64,000 nucleotides of DNA from Obelidium mucronatum. Its lineage: Eukaryota > Chytridiomycota > Chytridiomycetes > Chytridiales > Chytriomycetaceae. The position numbers were made by a program, and so were the translations under genes. Positions 47,560 through 59,860 of the stretch are shown here, one piece after another; the first letter of the stretch is position 1; every line of letters begins with the position of its first letter. The notes beneath the pieces were generated by a model. It did no database searches. It was given only the letters and a program-made list of their open reading frames with translations, and had not been told where the DNA came from. The stretch is taken from assembly GCA_025765595.1 (NCBI GenBank), contig JAIVFH010000043.1:205967-269966 (forward strand), given 5' to 3'.

Positions 47560-48945
47560 TCACTTTCTGATTTTCTTATCTGATGGCCTTGTCCGTCGAA
47601 TCATCAGATCAGGTCCATATTCATCATTAGCCATGTCACAGGACATCTTGTCGTGACAAAGGAGTTTACGCTTTCGCCGAATAATGCCTGAAACATCTGG
47701 TGTCCAGAGCAATGGATCTTCCATCAAAGGGAAATTACGAGTTCCAGCCAGTACCTCTACAGTGGGAAAAAAAATGTCACTACTAGAAAGAGGAGAAAAA
47801 GAATAAACCAACCCATCATTTGTTGAATGTAGTTTGTTGAAACAAAAGGAGAAGTGGCTCCTCGATTCAAGTAAAGCCCAGTGACCTTGATGGAAAGGTG
47901 TAAAAAAATAATTTACACATACACTGGTACTTGAAACTTACCGTGTACATACTTCCAGGAGCAGAACCAATGCCAATAATGCCCAGAATATTTCGAAACT
48001 CCCATTCATCGCCTGATTCGATGGGTGGTGTTCGACCAACAATGGGTTGACTGGGAGAATCAACTTTCAGCTGACTGTGAACAAAGTGCTGGATCTCATG
48101 GACAGCTGTAAGGAAAGCCAAGCATTTCAGAAATTCCATGTTTTCATTTTCAGGCAAAATAGTGTAATGCTGATGGGCAAGTAAAGAACTTAAAGCGTGC
48201 AGCCAAAAACAGATTGTGAATACAAACCAGCAGATTAATACAGATGGCTTTTCTGTCAGCTTCAACATCATAGAACCCATACTCATCATCACAAACGTGG
48301 AATTTCCATTCAGCTTCAGGAAATCTTTCCTTGATTTGGGAGTTGTACTCTGCAGGTGAAACGAATCGAATATGAAGTTTCTCTGAAAAGGGGGTCAACA
48401 GAATTCAAGTTTAACAGTCAAAAGTCGCAGCTACCTTTAAATAATTCACGAATGCTCTCTATGTCCAATCCGACTCCAAACGTGCTCAGAAATTGAGAAT
48501 CACCCAACAGCAAGTCAAGCGCTTCAATCGACGACAAGACAGACGAGATTCTCGATGGGTAGTGCGCCGTGATGTGTGTTCCAATCTTCTCGACAATGTC
48601 AGCTGTTTCAGAAGTTTCGACGTGGACAATGAGTGGAATCGGGGCACTTCCATCTTGGGGCGCAATCCCGACGCCCGCCGCAAGGAGGGCTGCGACTGGC
48701 ACGTGCGGCTGGAGACGGGCGCCAGCGGCAAGCCCGAGCAGCGGAAGGGCGACGCCCGGCGGGAGGCGGAGGCCAAGCGGGGTCGCTGCGCCAAGCCCAA
48801 GCAAGCCGCGCGTGGGCGCCACGGCGCAGACGGCCAATATGTCGGCGGCAATCTGCAGCGGTGCGTCTCTTTTGCTGCGCTGCGCGTCGAAGTGCGTGTC
48901 GACGGTCGCCGTGTGGTTGCCGTGTGACACAAAGAAGAGGGGCAT
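47560..48945 (-). CDS. Uncharacterised protein with HEIQH zincin-like motif
   Basis: Minus-strand exons 48435-48945, 48228-48382, 47942-48169, 47813-47885, 47560-47756; all GT-AG with agreeing phase. The product is about 388 residues. I know no family for the whole. The third exon has FLTAVHEIQHFVHSQL, an HExxH sequence within a helix, as in zinc metallopeptidases, but I cannot point to a certain third ligand. The second exon contains FHVCDDEYGFYDVEADRKAI. The C-terminus is basic (RRKRKLL, then RRTRPSDKKIRK). The first exon is Ala/Leu/Gly-rich and highly GC-rich at 48640-48900, unlike the rest. No signal peptide is evident. Peptidase activity is conjecture. Confidence 0.6.
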
Positions 48946-49103
48946 TTGGGGTTGAAAAAAACAAAGCTGAAACTTTTTAGCAACTTGAACACAGTTACAA
49001 TATGCCTTGCACCAAAAGTGTCCTTTTGGAAAGTACTATTTATTCACATTCAGATATCTTTTCTTTGATTTCCTAAATCCACCTGTCAGTTGCGTTTCAC
49101 CTC

Positions 49104-52100
49104 TCAGCACAACGAGTCTCTTGATTCTTGATTGAAAAACTCATCCTCTTCCTCCAAATCCTGATCCATTTTGACTTTTTCCAAATACTGTGCTCGCGCC
49201 ATTGCAGTTGTCACTATCGATGGCGTATTCGGCATCAAAAGTTGAAACACCTGGGTCAAGGCAAAAACAATGTAATGAAACACAATCACGAATCCCAAAC
49301 GAATTGCCATCTGCTCTCCCATGCTCAAACCTTTGATAAAGAACGTATCAAAAGTCGGGGATGTAAATGACACCAGTACAGAATTTGTCGCAACGCTTGT
49401 TATCGCAATCACTCGAATAATCATTCCCCACACTCCAATATCTTGAGCCAAAAATGGCTCAGGCCTTTGATAAACGACTAGAAGCTTGAATGCATCTGCA
49501 CGGATCTCATAAATGTTGTTGATCAGTGCAAACAATGGCGCCAACGGGAAACTGCAAGCAAACAACGCAATATATCCAAATTGAATAATTTTCGTAGCGT
49601 ATTCATCTCGAATTCCTCCAAATGCATTCAGTTTGTCATCACGATAATATTGAGGAAGCAGTTCGGCTTCTGCCAAGTCAATAACATACTGATCATCATA
49701 AGTAGACATTGACGGTCTATGACTTGCTAACGGAAGCATCACGCTGGATCTAGGAACTGCCGTTGAATTACGAATATTTGATAATGCAGACGATTGCGAC
49801 ATTATAGATCCAGTTCGGCTCTTAGACTTCTCAGTCTTGTCTGATATGATTGATACATTTCGACTTCCTGCATGACTAGGATTCAGATGGGTATTCAATT
49901 GCTCGACTGACTGAAATGCAGGCAAGCTGTTTGCTGTTGTCATTGAATGAGTTATCTCAGGAGCTTCTAATCTGATTGAAGGCGTGTCTACGGGCGCAAT
50001 AGCAAGCGTTGATTTCCTACTTCGTGGAGGCGGATATTGGAATGTGATTGGTGAAGGCTTATGATCAATTGTACTTGTCGCCGACGGAGCTAGAGAGTGT
50101 TCCGATTTTCCCACGACACTCGCTAAAATGATGGTGTCATTCGATTGCGTGGTCTCTTCAGGTCGAATTGTTTTTTTCCGCATCATTTTGCTACGCCTTG
50201 ATTTAAGCCGAAATACCGATAGCATTTGTTTCGATTTCGCAACAATCAGAGGAATTGCAAGTTCCTGAAACCTTTCGATAACTGTGGTAAAAGAACATGT
50301 GGTTTTTTTAGTAGCGGAAGAGGATAAGCAGCGAACCGTACTCTGTCCTCCGATAAAGATTACAAATAGGTTGATTGTCACACTGGATGCGCACTGTTCC
50401 TTCGTGCAATATTCATTCAATTCTTCCATTCCAAAAAGATAGTAGTATGATAGATTAGGCTTCACAAATGCATAATATATAAGCTGGATTCATTTCAAAA
50501 TGTGAATACTTGTCCAACATTTATCGGCAACGCAAGAAAATACCTGGGAGTAACTATTTGCAAAATCAAAAATATATGTCTTAAATATCAAGGCGTCGTT
50601 AAACTGTGATTTCGTGCGGCTATTTTTTTTTCCAGAGATTCGTTTAATAGACGCTTCGATTTTCCCCATACATGACTCAACTAATTCTCCCATTCATTAA
50701 GCTTCTCGACGATAGCTCCAAAAGGTATTTTCATGATCACAATCGATGTAAGTCCTGGAAAAAGGATTTTGATTGCAAATTCTCATATAATGCGGAAAAA
50801 AAGGACCGTACCCAGTAATGAAGTAATGACGTTGATTGCAATATCATTATTTACTTTTGGTGACAGGTAAGCTCCTATAGACACTTGAACCGCAATGCTG
50901 CTCGAAACAATCAAAATCCAAAACAAAATCACTACTGAAGATATTAATTGACGCCTTGTTCTCCTCTTTGCAGGAAAAACGAGCTCCATTTTTCCCGTAA
51001 TTGGACTTCGCCTAATTATTGTTTTTGTTTTATTTTTCTTCACTTAATTAATCACTTTCAAATATTCAAACCTTTGCAGCTCTCCCTTATATTGCGGCCG
51101 TTTTGTTTCCTCTTTTTGGTAATCTGTAGTAGACCACCTCCAAGCAAAGAATTTTGTTTGCCGGTCCCAAGCAATTGGCATGAGAATAGCCCACAGAGAA
51201 ATAAAGAGACCAAAAAATGGTGTCAAATCGTTGTCAAATAATATATGCCATTGAAAACCCCCATCCGAGCTGTGGGAAAATTTTGGGTTAATGGGTTGTT
51301 CAAGACCTTTTTGGACCTCTTCAAAATATCGACATACGTGAAAGCCTGTGTCAGGCCATGCAACACAACTATCAGCCCAAGACCCGTGGATATCAGTAGC
51401 CACACATTGTAAAATCCAATGAATGCAAAGTAAAGACCGACTGTTTCTCCGAAATAGGCGGCAATGTCATCGATGGGTTGGATTTCAAAGTACTTTTGCA
51501 CCCATTCCCGCCGTAGATATTCACGCATGGTATCTGGATCGTTTTCATTGTCATGCAAATGGAACATTGCGGTATATATCCCTTCGCTTAAAAGGTAATC
51601 GATTCCTTGAAATGTAATGTTTTTTTTTTAGCAAAACTGGGAATATAGGCACGCATGCGAGTTTCACCTTTTCTATCCTTGTGTTTCGCAACAAGACCTG
51701 CTACTTGCATCGATATTTCTACATGCGATATTATATTGAACGTCTACGTTTTTTTTCTCGATTCAGGACCAAAATTAAAGATGGAAGGGAGTTTGAGTTG
51801 TACCAATAGTGAACGGTGACTATCTCGGAAGAATTCCAATTGTATTGTACATGGATCGATATCTTTAGGATCTCCTCCTTTGAATCTAGTCAAGTCTTTC
51901 CTTTTGAATGCTGCACTTTGTGTTTTCGTATCCAAGTCATCCAGCATAAATAATCGTTTCAAGTATCGTATAGAGCCGTTGAGGTATGATGGAATAGTCT
52001 TGGCTCCAGCTGAAGCGACAGATAATCGTGAATTATAATTCTAAGTCATTGAATTCCGGTATTTGAGCAAAAATATAAACATAACAAAGAAAATATTGGA

Positions 52101-53101
52101 ACGTATTAAAAATAAGGGTGAACCGTACAGTATCTGTCTTTAGTGGAAGCTTCAACTTCATTAGCTGGGCTTCTGCACAGAGAGCCGAAAATGGTGTAAT
52201 AATTTTGATGAAGACTTCGTTTGGTGTTTCCAGTGATATTTCGCGTTCAATAATAAGTCCCTTTTGCAGTAATTTGGTTTCAAATCGTTTCCGCAGGGCA
52301 TCCCCTTTTGAATCGCCAGGAGTACAAACACATTTTAAGATGTAATCATATCGTAAGACACCAAAGTGAAGTTTAATAAACGCGTCTGGAGACGATGCGG
52401 TGTGGCCATAGATGAGAGCCCCAGATCCTGCAATAAAGGTTTAAATATATCCACTATTGCGCCCAAAAGAAATTAAACAAAGAGTCTATTCCCGTACCAA
52501 ATACATTCCACGCGTCCTCTACGGTATTTTTCGGTGTTTTCCACTTTGCAATACGATCGAAAAGAATCACGTCGGCAGCTTTCAGCAAATACACTGTTCT
52601 CCTCCCTTTCGTCCTGACAGTTACATCTGCCGCTCCATATTTTGGTCCACTCCATCCGTTATGTGTTTGTGGCTCTGCTGGTTCGTCTTTTGAGTTTGAT
52701 GCTGCTCCCAACTTCAATGTTGCCATTGCCTTCACTGCCGCAAGTTGAGGTACTCCCAGTATCGATGCCCGATGTACTCTTTCGAATAGGTTTGATGGAT
52801 CTTTTAAAGATGATTTGCGCGTCATGAATGAAAATGGCTGAGGTATTTCAGGAGTCGTTTGTTCAGTGTTGTTTGAGGTAGTCCCCTCCTTTGTTGTTGT
52901 TGATGGGAATATCGACAAGAAGCTGAAGGACGATCTACGCCGTGATTCGGGTGTTGTTTGCAGTGGTTGTGGTTCTGCTGAATCTGACTGAACTTGGAGC
53001 GTTGCTAAGGGTGGTTGTGGCGGTTCTTGTATTATGGTGATGCCGGCATCTGATCCAGCAGATTCCACATTGCCTGGTTCTGCTTCATCGCGACTGTCCA
53101 T
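49104..53101 (-). CDS. Anoctamin (TMEM16) family membrane protein
   Basis: Family members are lipid scramblases or ion channels; the fungal relative Ist2 tethers ER to plasma membrane. Exons on minus: 52498-53101, 52427 to about 52116, 51770-52009, 51638-51718, 51317-51605, 51267-51072, 50812-51011, 50682-50754, 50544-50619, 50342-50483, 49104-50281. Hallmarks: AAYFGETVGLYFAFIGFYNV, LFDNDLTPFFGLFISLWAIL, then YRTKSQFNDALIFKTYIFDF, LIYYAFVKP, EYATKIIQFGYIALFACSFP and LAPLFALINNIYEIRADAFK. The first exon encodes a long Ser/Pro-rich cytosolic tail. Residues between two conserved blocks in the last exon form a large Ser/Thr-rich insert (about 50200-49700). The acidic end has EEEDEFF. The junction between exons 2 and 3 could not be resolved. 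Confidence 0.9.
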
Positions 53102-53372
53102 TTAGTGATCGTTTTCGCGTCTGAGAGAGAGCGTGCGAAAGAAGTTGATTGAAATACAGACAACACTTGTTGCGGGCAGGATTTTTGGGATTGCCAACAA
53201 GTGAAGATCTTCAAATGTAAAAACTGAGAGTGGAATAATAAGGGCTTTTATTTCCTTTAATATAGCTCTAAATTCTAAAGGATGGGATCAAGAAAATAAG
53301 TACATAATTGTCGTGTGGTTTTGAAAGAGAAACGGGGGAACAGTTGCAAAAAGAAAAGAGGAAAACACGCCT

Positions 53373-55307
53373 TTAAGCGCTCTTGGTAGAGTTCGTGGAC
53401 GTAGCAGTTGGTTTACTAGCCAACTTGGCTTCCGCATTCAGTTTATCGACAGAATATCTGACTTTGCAATCAGACTTTCTCACTACACAAGCATCCATGT
53501 GCCATGCCTTGATGAAATCCTCCGAAAGAGATGTCGGGTACTGGTGAGGATCACTTGGGGTTGGGTCGACAGCTCCCGGGTATCGTTCACAAACAAAGTC
53601 CTCGCATTTTGGGTGAAGAGCGACGGGGCAAGGGTTGTTTGCATGAAGACCCACTTCTGAATCGAAAAAGGTGCCCTTTGGAAGGACAGTGATACGGTCA
53701 AAATACGCCTTGTAAAGCTGGCAACCAGATGGAATAACGTAGCTCTCAGTAACACCGTCAGCAGTAACGTTCACAAATGTTTGGCCGTTGGGTCCAGGAG
53801 TTACAGAGTAGCTGTTAAGTGGATCAAATTCCTTCTCCTCCACATCGTCAGCACGCTTGGCCTTACCACCCAACGCATGGAGCGCAGGTGGAGCAATCAA
53901 ACCATTCAACATGTTTTCAGTCCACAGTGGATTGTCAGGCAACGGGCTCCTGGTTGGACCTGGGGCTGGAGTTCCAGTTGGAGTACCTGGTGGGGTAGAG
54001 AATCGAACAGGGGGTAGAGCTCCTTGGTAATATGCGTTATAGTTTGGCTTGCTTCCATCTGGGCAAGTGGGGTGCGTGTAGTCCACATCACCGGCACTCT
54101 TTGTGTAAATATAGCAAAGTGGGTCACTGTTTGTGTCAAACATATCCCCAGCGCTGAATTGAGAGAAAGAGTCTAATGGTTGTGACGGGTTAACTGGTTG
54201 ACCAGCGGGACCACCCGGGGTTGCTTGCAGGTTGCCTTCGTAGGAATTCTTGTAGCTTGGACAGAGTTGTTGCCATTTCCAGTAGTGCTTGTCAACATAG
54301 GCGTGGTGAAGGTAGAAGACTGGGTCTCGTGGTGACCAAGATGGGTCACCCATTGAACACGATCCTCCAAGAACAGCGTGGCCAGCAGCATGGAACTAAG
54401 GAGAAAAAAAAAGTTTAGAATCAAGTATGAAGCAAATCTCGAGAGATTCTCACGTTAATGGTATCGTCGTAACGAATGTCGTTGTAGGAGCGTGCACTGG
54501 AAAGAATTGAATTCATTTGAGAGCTGCTCCAGAAAACACCACCTCCACATCTATCCAAACATTTGTTTGGAAATCTGTCTGTGTTGACTTGGAATCCGCT
54601 GTTGACAGAGAATTGCCCACTAATCAAACATTGACCTGCGCTGCCTTGCGTTCCAAAGTACTGATCAGTGAATAAATCCAAAGATTGCCAGGTCTGCATC
54701 CAGAATGTTAGTTCTTACGTTCTTAAGTAGACACATATTTTCAAAATGAAAGACACTCACAGTTTGATGGGCGGCTTCATCGATGTACACAATTCCACCA
54801 AACCAGTTCACACTTTCTAAAGCAAGTTCCATCATGTGAAGCATCGCACGGTGGTAAACCTGGAAATTGAAATAAGAGTAAGCTCCAATCTCACGTGACT
54901 TGAGGAGTCACCCAAAGGACGTACTAAAAACTGAGCGTTGGCATGAGACCACCTTTTTTGCCAACCAAGAACATCAAATTAGTGACTTGATTGGACTTTT
55001 GGCTCGAGGAAAGGCACAAACCAAGCGTTTCTGGCATGAGTGTATGCAAAATCGTCCCACGACATGAAACCCGGATCGTTGTATTGAAGAGACTGTGCTC
55101 GAGTTGCAAGAGCCTTAATTGCTGTAATGTAACCAGCTTTCTCAGCACTGGTCAACTGTGTCCATTCTCTGTCGTTTCGGTTGAGCCTGGCTATCAATGA
55201 TAATGGCAAGAGACTCACCGGCGGATTCTTTGGTTGGCACAAGCCGCATCAACCGATAGCGCTGTGAGAAGAGGAGCAACAACGGCAAGCAAGTGGGTCA
55301 CTCTCAT
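53373..55307 (-). CDS. Secreted tyrosinase 1 (type-3 copper oxidase)
   Basis: Oxidises phenols to quinones, as in melanin formation. Signal peptide MRVTHLLAVVAPLLTALSVD, then CANQRI..REWTQL. Copper-A region: THARNAWWSHANAQF and YHRAMLHMMELAL. Copper-B region near 54350: FHAAGHAVLGG and FYLHHAYVDKHYWKW. Conserved Cys-rich loop CLDRCGGGVFW. After the catalytic core come a Pro/Thr linker (TPPGTPTGTPAPGPTRSPL) and the C-terminal domain shared by all four neighbours: YVIPSGCQLYKAYFDRI, GLHANNPCP and CERYPGAVDP, ending in AWHMDACVVRKSDCK. The first intron ends at CGACAG (about 55162) and joins CG|A in phase. At least six exons. First of a head-to-tail array of four. Confidence 0.92.
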
Positions 55308-55454
55308 TGTAACTGTTTTGAGCGAAGAGATTTGGAAAAAAATCCACAAATTGGTTTTCATTCAATCAAAATTCAACTTGTAACAGATTATTTTAAATCA
55401 TCTTTATTCTAATCGTACTCTATTGATATTTATATTGAAAAGAAGAGGCCCTCC

Positions 55455-57319
55455 TCAAGACTTGGAATTGCATTTGTCAACAGTCCACAGCATCTTACAG
55501 TCAGCTTTGCGAACCATACACAAATCCATATTCCAACCCTTCACTTCACTATCAGTCAAAACACGAGAATATTGGCACTTGCTATCCTTGGTCGGCGTCT
55601 TGAAACCCGGGAAGCGCTTGCAAACAGGCACCACATCACATGGACGATGCAGTACAAACGGACACGGATTATTTTTTGGCAAGCCAACGGCATCGTCATA
55701 CACGTAGCCAGTCGGCAAAATTGTAATTCGATCAGAAAATACTCTGTGTAAAGAACAGCCGCTCGGGATTGTATACGCCACGGTTTGGTTCCGAGTCGTA
55801 ACACTCACGATTGTTGTGTTGTTGTCTCCTTGACTCAACATGTAATGCTTCTCTCTTACGGCTGGGCGCTCTTTCTTGTTCTTTCGTCCAGAGTTTCCAG
55901 ATTGGCGGTTTTCGACATGGCGAACGGCTTCGAAGTCACTTCGACGGCCAACGTTGAATGTCAGAGTTTGACCCATCGCGTGAACCAAAAGCATTTTGAG
56001 GTTATTTTGGAGCCATTGATCGTCAATATCGCTGCTGAGAGCAGAAATTGTAGGGGAAGCCGCTGCACTTGTCGTAGCTGTCACACCCCCATTCGCATTT
56101 GGAGATGCCACAGCAGCTGAAGATTGTCCAGCAGGTGGGACAACAGGAGGTTGAGCTGGTTGTGGAGGAGGAGGGGGGCTACTCCAAGGTGTATAGTTTG
56201 GCGCACTACCATCAGGACAGTTTGAATGAGAGTAAGGAACGTCACCCGCACTCTGCGAATACGAATAACACAGAAAATCGCTTCTCGTATCAAAAACATC
56301 TCCCGCCGTCAATGGCCCCCAAGAATCCAGTGGAATAGTTGGGGACACGGGTTGCCCATTACCAGACGCCGGGTTCGTGAAATCGAATTGGGATTGATAG
56401 TTTCCATTGTAACTTGTCACGTAATGGTTTGGACAAAGCATTTGCCATTTCCAGTAGTACTTGTCAACGTACGCGTGATGTAAAAAAAAGAGAGGATCTC
56501 TTGGCGACCAACTTGGGTTTCCCATATCACATTGATTCATGTCTCCACCCATCACGAAATGCCCACTCGCGTGGAAATTCGAGATATCATTGGATCGAAC
56601 TCCTTCGTAATCCGTAGCTCCACTGATTTGATTGACTAGAGAGTACGCGTCCACAAAAGATCCACCGCCGCATCTTCTTAGACATTGCATGTTTCCATTG
56701 TCGCCAAGGACTTGGAATCCACTGTTTCTAGAGAACTGGCCAGTTGTCAGACACTGCCCAACTTGCCCTTGACCGCCAAAATATTCATTTGAGAATAAGT
56801 CCAAGTTTTGCCAGTCCTAAAAAAGTTTTTTCAACAAACGTAATGTTGGTTGGAAATGTACAAGCAATTACGCAAATGAGCCACACACAACAAACTTACA
56901 GATTGATGAGCCGCTTCGTCTAGATACACAATTCCACCATTCCATCCAACAGTCTGCATTGCTTTCTCAAAGATTACCAGCATAGCCCGATGATAAACCT
57001 TAGAATTTTCCAATTCAGTTCCAAAACTTCCTTCAAGCACACAGAGCAACCCAAAACAAACCAAAAACTCTGCATTCGCATGTGCCCACCATGCATTCGC
57101 AGCATGTGTACTTGTAAAGTCGGAGTAACTAATCACAGAAGGGTTCGTGTATTGGAAAGACCGGGGCCTCTGCGCCAAGGCTCGGATGGCTGCTACAAAC
57201 TGGCGCTTTTCACCGCCAGAGAGTTGTCCCCATTCTCGTCTGACTTGTGGGTTGGTGCACGCCGCGTGGACTCCGATAGAGACTGCAGCGAGGAAGGCAA
57301 GTGCACCACTCAAATTCAT
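55455..57319 (-). CDS. Secreted tyrosinase 2
   Basis: Signal peptide MNLSGALAFLAAVSIGVHA, then CTNPQVRREWGQL. Copper-A ligands in THAANAWWAHANAEF and VYHRAML; copper-B in NFHASGHFVMGG and FFLHHAYVDKYYWKW. Residues corresponding to GGIVYLDEAAHQ are conserved. A 63-nt intron after AEFL (starting GTTTGT) happens to be open in frame and would add 21 residues if retained. The linker is Pro/Gln/Ala-rich with short Pro runs and a basic stretch (GRKNKKERPAVREK). C-terminal domain: YTIPSGCSLHRVFSDRI, GLPKNNPCP, CKRFPGFKTP, WNMDLCMVRKADCK. Sequence is closest in design to tyrosinase 1. Confidence 0.92.
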
Positions 57320-57469
57320 GGCGAAAATTTTTGTATGTCTTCAAACAGTTACAAGAAGAACCCACTATTTTATGGAGGGATGCGGGTGGACTAATAAAAA
57401 TAACATATATAAAAATATCGCGGAGGGTTTTTTTTTGACGACCCAAAACAGGTAAGCTACGCATTTTTT

Positions 57470-59667
57470 TTATAAAAGACTTGCAGCCTGCGCATTACAC
57501 TCATCCACCTCCCACATCATTTTACAATCACTCTCTCGAACAACACACGGATTCAAATGCCACGCCTTTATAAACTCATCCGAAACAATTGTCGCATACT
57601 GACATGGACTCACTCCCGGAACCGGTTCCTTGAACCCCGGGTATCGATTACACGTGGGGACTTCACAATGCGGGTGCATCCCCACGGGGCACGGGTTATC
57701 CGCGGGTAAACCCACGCGATCGTTGTATTCGAAATCGACGGGGAGGATTGAAATGTGGCTGTAAAAAATCTTGTACACGCGGCAGCCTTGTGGGATTCGG
57801 TATGTGATTGGGTTTGAGTTTTGGATTGTTACTTGGAGGGTTGTGGTGTTTGCGGGGCCGGTTGAGAGAATGTATTCTCCGATGGTTTTTCCTGGTGGGC
57901 CTTGGTGGATTTGGATTGATGGTGTTGGTGGTGGTGGTGGGGATGTTGGTTGGTTTGCGGGTGCAGCCACTGCTGCTGCTGCTGCTGCTGCTCGTCGGTT
58001 TTGCTTTGATGACGTGGATGAAGAAGGACTGTTTTTTGCAACGAGGTTGGTGAGGAGGTCAATGAGCCAGGTTTCAGGGTTTCCGTGACCGTTTGCGGGA
58101 ATTGAAGCTGTTGATGTCGATGTGGTGGTGGTGTTTCGGGTGGTCGTTGTGGTAGTCGTTGGCGGTGGAGTGGTTGTAGTTGTAGTTGTAGTGGTAGTGG
58201 TGGTGGTGGTTGTACTCGTTGGAGATGGTGAGGGTGAAGGCGAAGGAGAAGGCGGCGGTGAAGGAACCGGAGCTGGCGCCGAATTACTCCACGGCGTATA
58301 GTTTGGAGTACTTCCATCTGGACAGTTTGGCCGCGTATAGTCAATATCGCCTCCAGACTTTGAATAAGTATAACACAAGAGATCATTCATTGTGTCAAGC
58401 ATATCCCCTGCAGTCAATCCGGTCCAAGAATCCAATGGCTGAGACGGCGAAACGGGACGACTGTTTCCCAGAAGCGGGCTGTTGTTGTTTGTCCCGGAAT
58501 TAAGATTTCCCTCGTAATCCAAACGATAGGTTGGACATAGGTGTTGCCATTTCCACCAAAATTTGTCGACGTAGGCATGATGCACTAGTGGTTTTTTTTG
58601 ATGAAAAAGTTTTGATTAAATATAGCATTAAAATATTCGAACTGTGGTATAAGTTGGCCTACAATAAAACAGTGGATCTCTTGGAGACCAGCCCGGATTT
58701 CCCATATCACAACCACCTCCCAGCGTGGCATGCCCGTTCGCATGAAACTACTCACAGATAAGTTAGAAAAATTAGATAAAATGTCATTCGAAATGCCTTT
58801 GAAGTCAAACGGTTCTTTTTAAACTTACGTTCGTCGTATCATCATATCGAATATTCTCATAACTCGTTGCACTCGCAAGAATATTCGCAAGCTGTTGCGG
58901 TCCCCAGAATGTACCACCACCACAACGCGTCAGACACTGCAACTGCCTATTGTCTCCAACAACTCGGAAACCACTGGATCCCCCAAACTGACCATTCGCA
59001 AGACATGCACCTTGAGCTCCAGGACCTCCAAAATATTGGTCCGAAAAAAGGTCCAAGCTTTGCCAATTCCTGAATTGGGAAGAGCTTCATTAGCAGAAAA
59101 ATGCCAAAAGTTTGTTGCAAAGGGGGGGAAAGTTTTTTTACACTTGAATGAAAAGCTTCGTCCAAATACACAAGCCCGCCACTCCATCCAGCACTTCTCA
59201 ATGCTTGCTCCATTCTGAAAATCATGGCTCGGTGGTATACCTGTTGTGAAGAAATTTGGGGAAGTATATGTATTCAATTAAAAAAGTTTCACAAGCTGAA
59301 CAGGGAGGAATACCAAAAACTCTGCGTTTGCGTGCGCCCACCACTGATTCGCATTATGCGTGACCGCAAAATCTGCCCAGGACATTGTACTCGCATCTTG
59401 GTACTGATTCGACCGTTCTCGCTGCGCAACGGCTTTGATTGCATTGACGAACTGGGTCTTTTCTGTTAATTTAAGTTTTTTTTGTATATGAGTTCAAAAA
59501 AAGATAGTCTGCCAGACTCTTGTTTTTTTGTTGTTGGTTTTCTGTGATCTGTAATACCTGATCCCGAAAGCTGACTCCATTCTCTACGAATTGTAGGGTT
59601 CGTACAGGCGCTGTTCACTGAAACAGTTGCTCCTCCAAGAAGTCAAAAGCAGGCCAAGAAGATTCAT
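57470..59667 (-). CDS. Secreted tyrosinase 3, frameshift in signal peptide region
   Basis: Catalytic core: ACTNPTIRREWSQL, THNANQWWAHANAEFLVYHR, then RMEQALRSAGWSGGLVYLDE, CLTRCGGGTFWG, and copper-B with MHHAYVDKFWWKW in a separate exon. The linker is extreme: Pro/Ser runs, then Thr homopolymer tracts around 58130-58210 and an eight-residue Ala run near 57980. C-terminal domain as in its neighbours: YRIPQGCRVYKIFYSHI, GLPADNPCP, CNRYPGFKEP, WHLNPCVVRESDCK. The start codon at 59665-59667 opens MNLLGLLLT, but an extra T near 59640 puts LGGATVSVNSACTNP in another frame, so as written the signal peptide and the mature enzyme are out of frame. Confidence 0.87.
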
Positions 59668-59860
59668 GGGTTTATGCCGATTTTTCTTTTCGTCTTAGTT
59701 TTTTTTTTTGTAGAAGGGGTGTAGAAGGTTCTGTGGTGGGCACGACGAATATGATTGGATCGAAAATCACAAAGTGAATACAAAGATCAAGGGCCAAAAA
59801 CATAATAAGTATCTAACAAGCCAAAAAAAAACTTTATTATTTTCATTTTCTTTTTATAAT

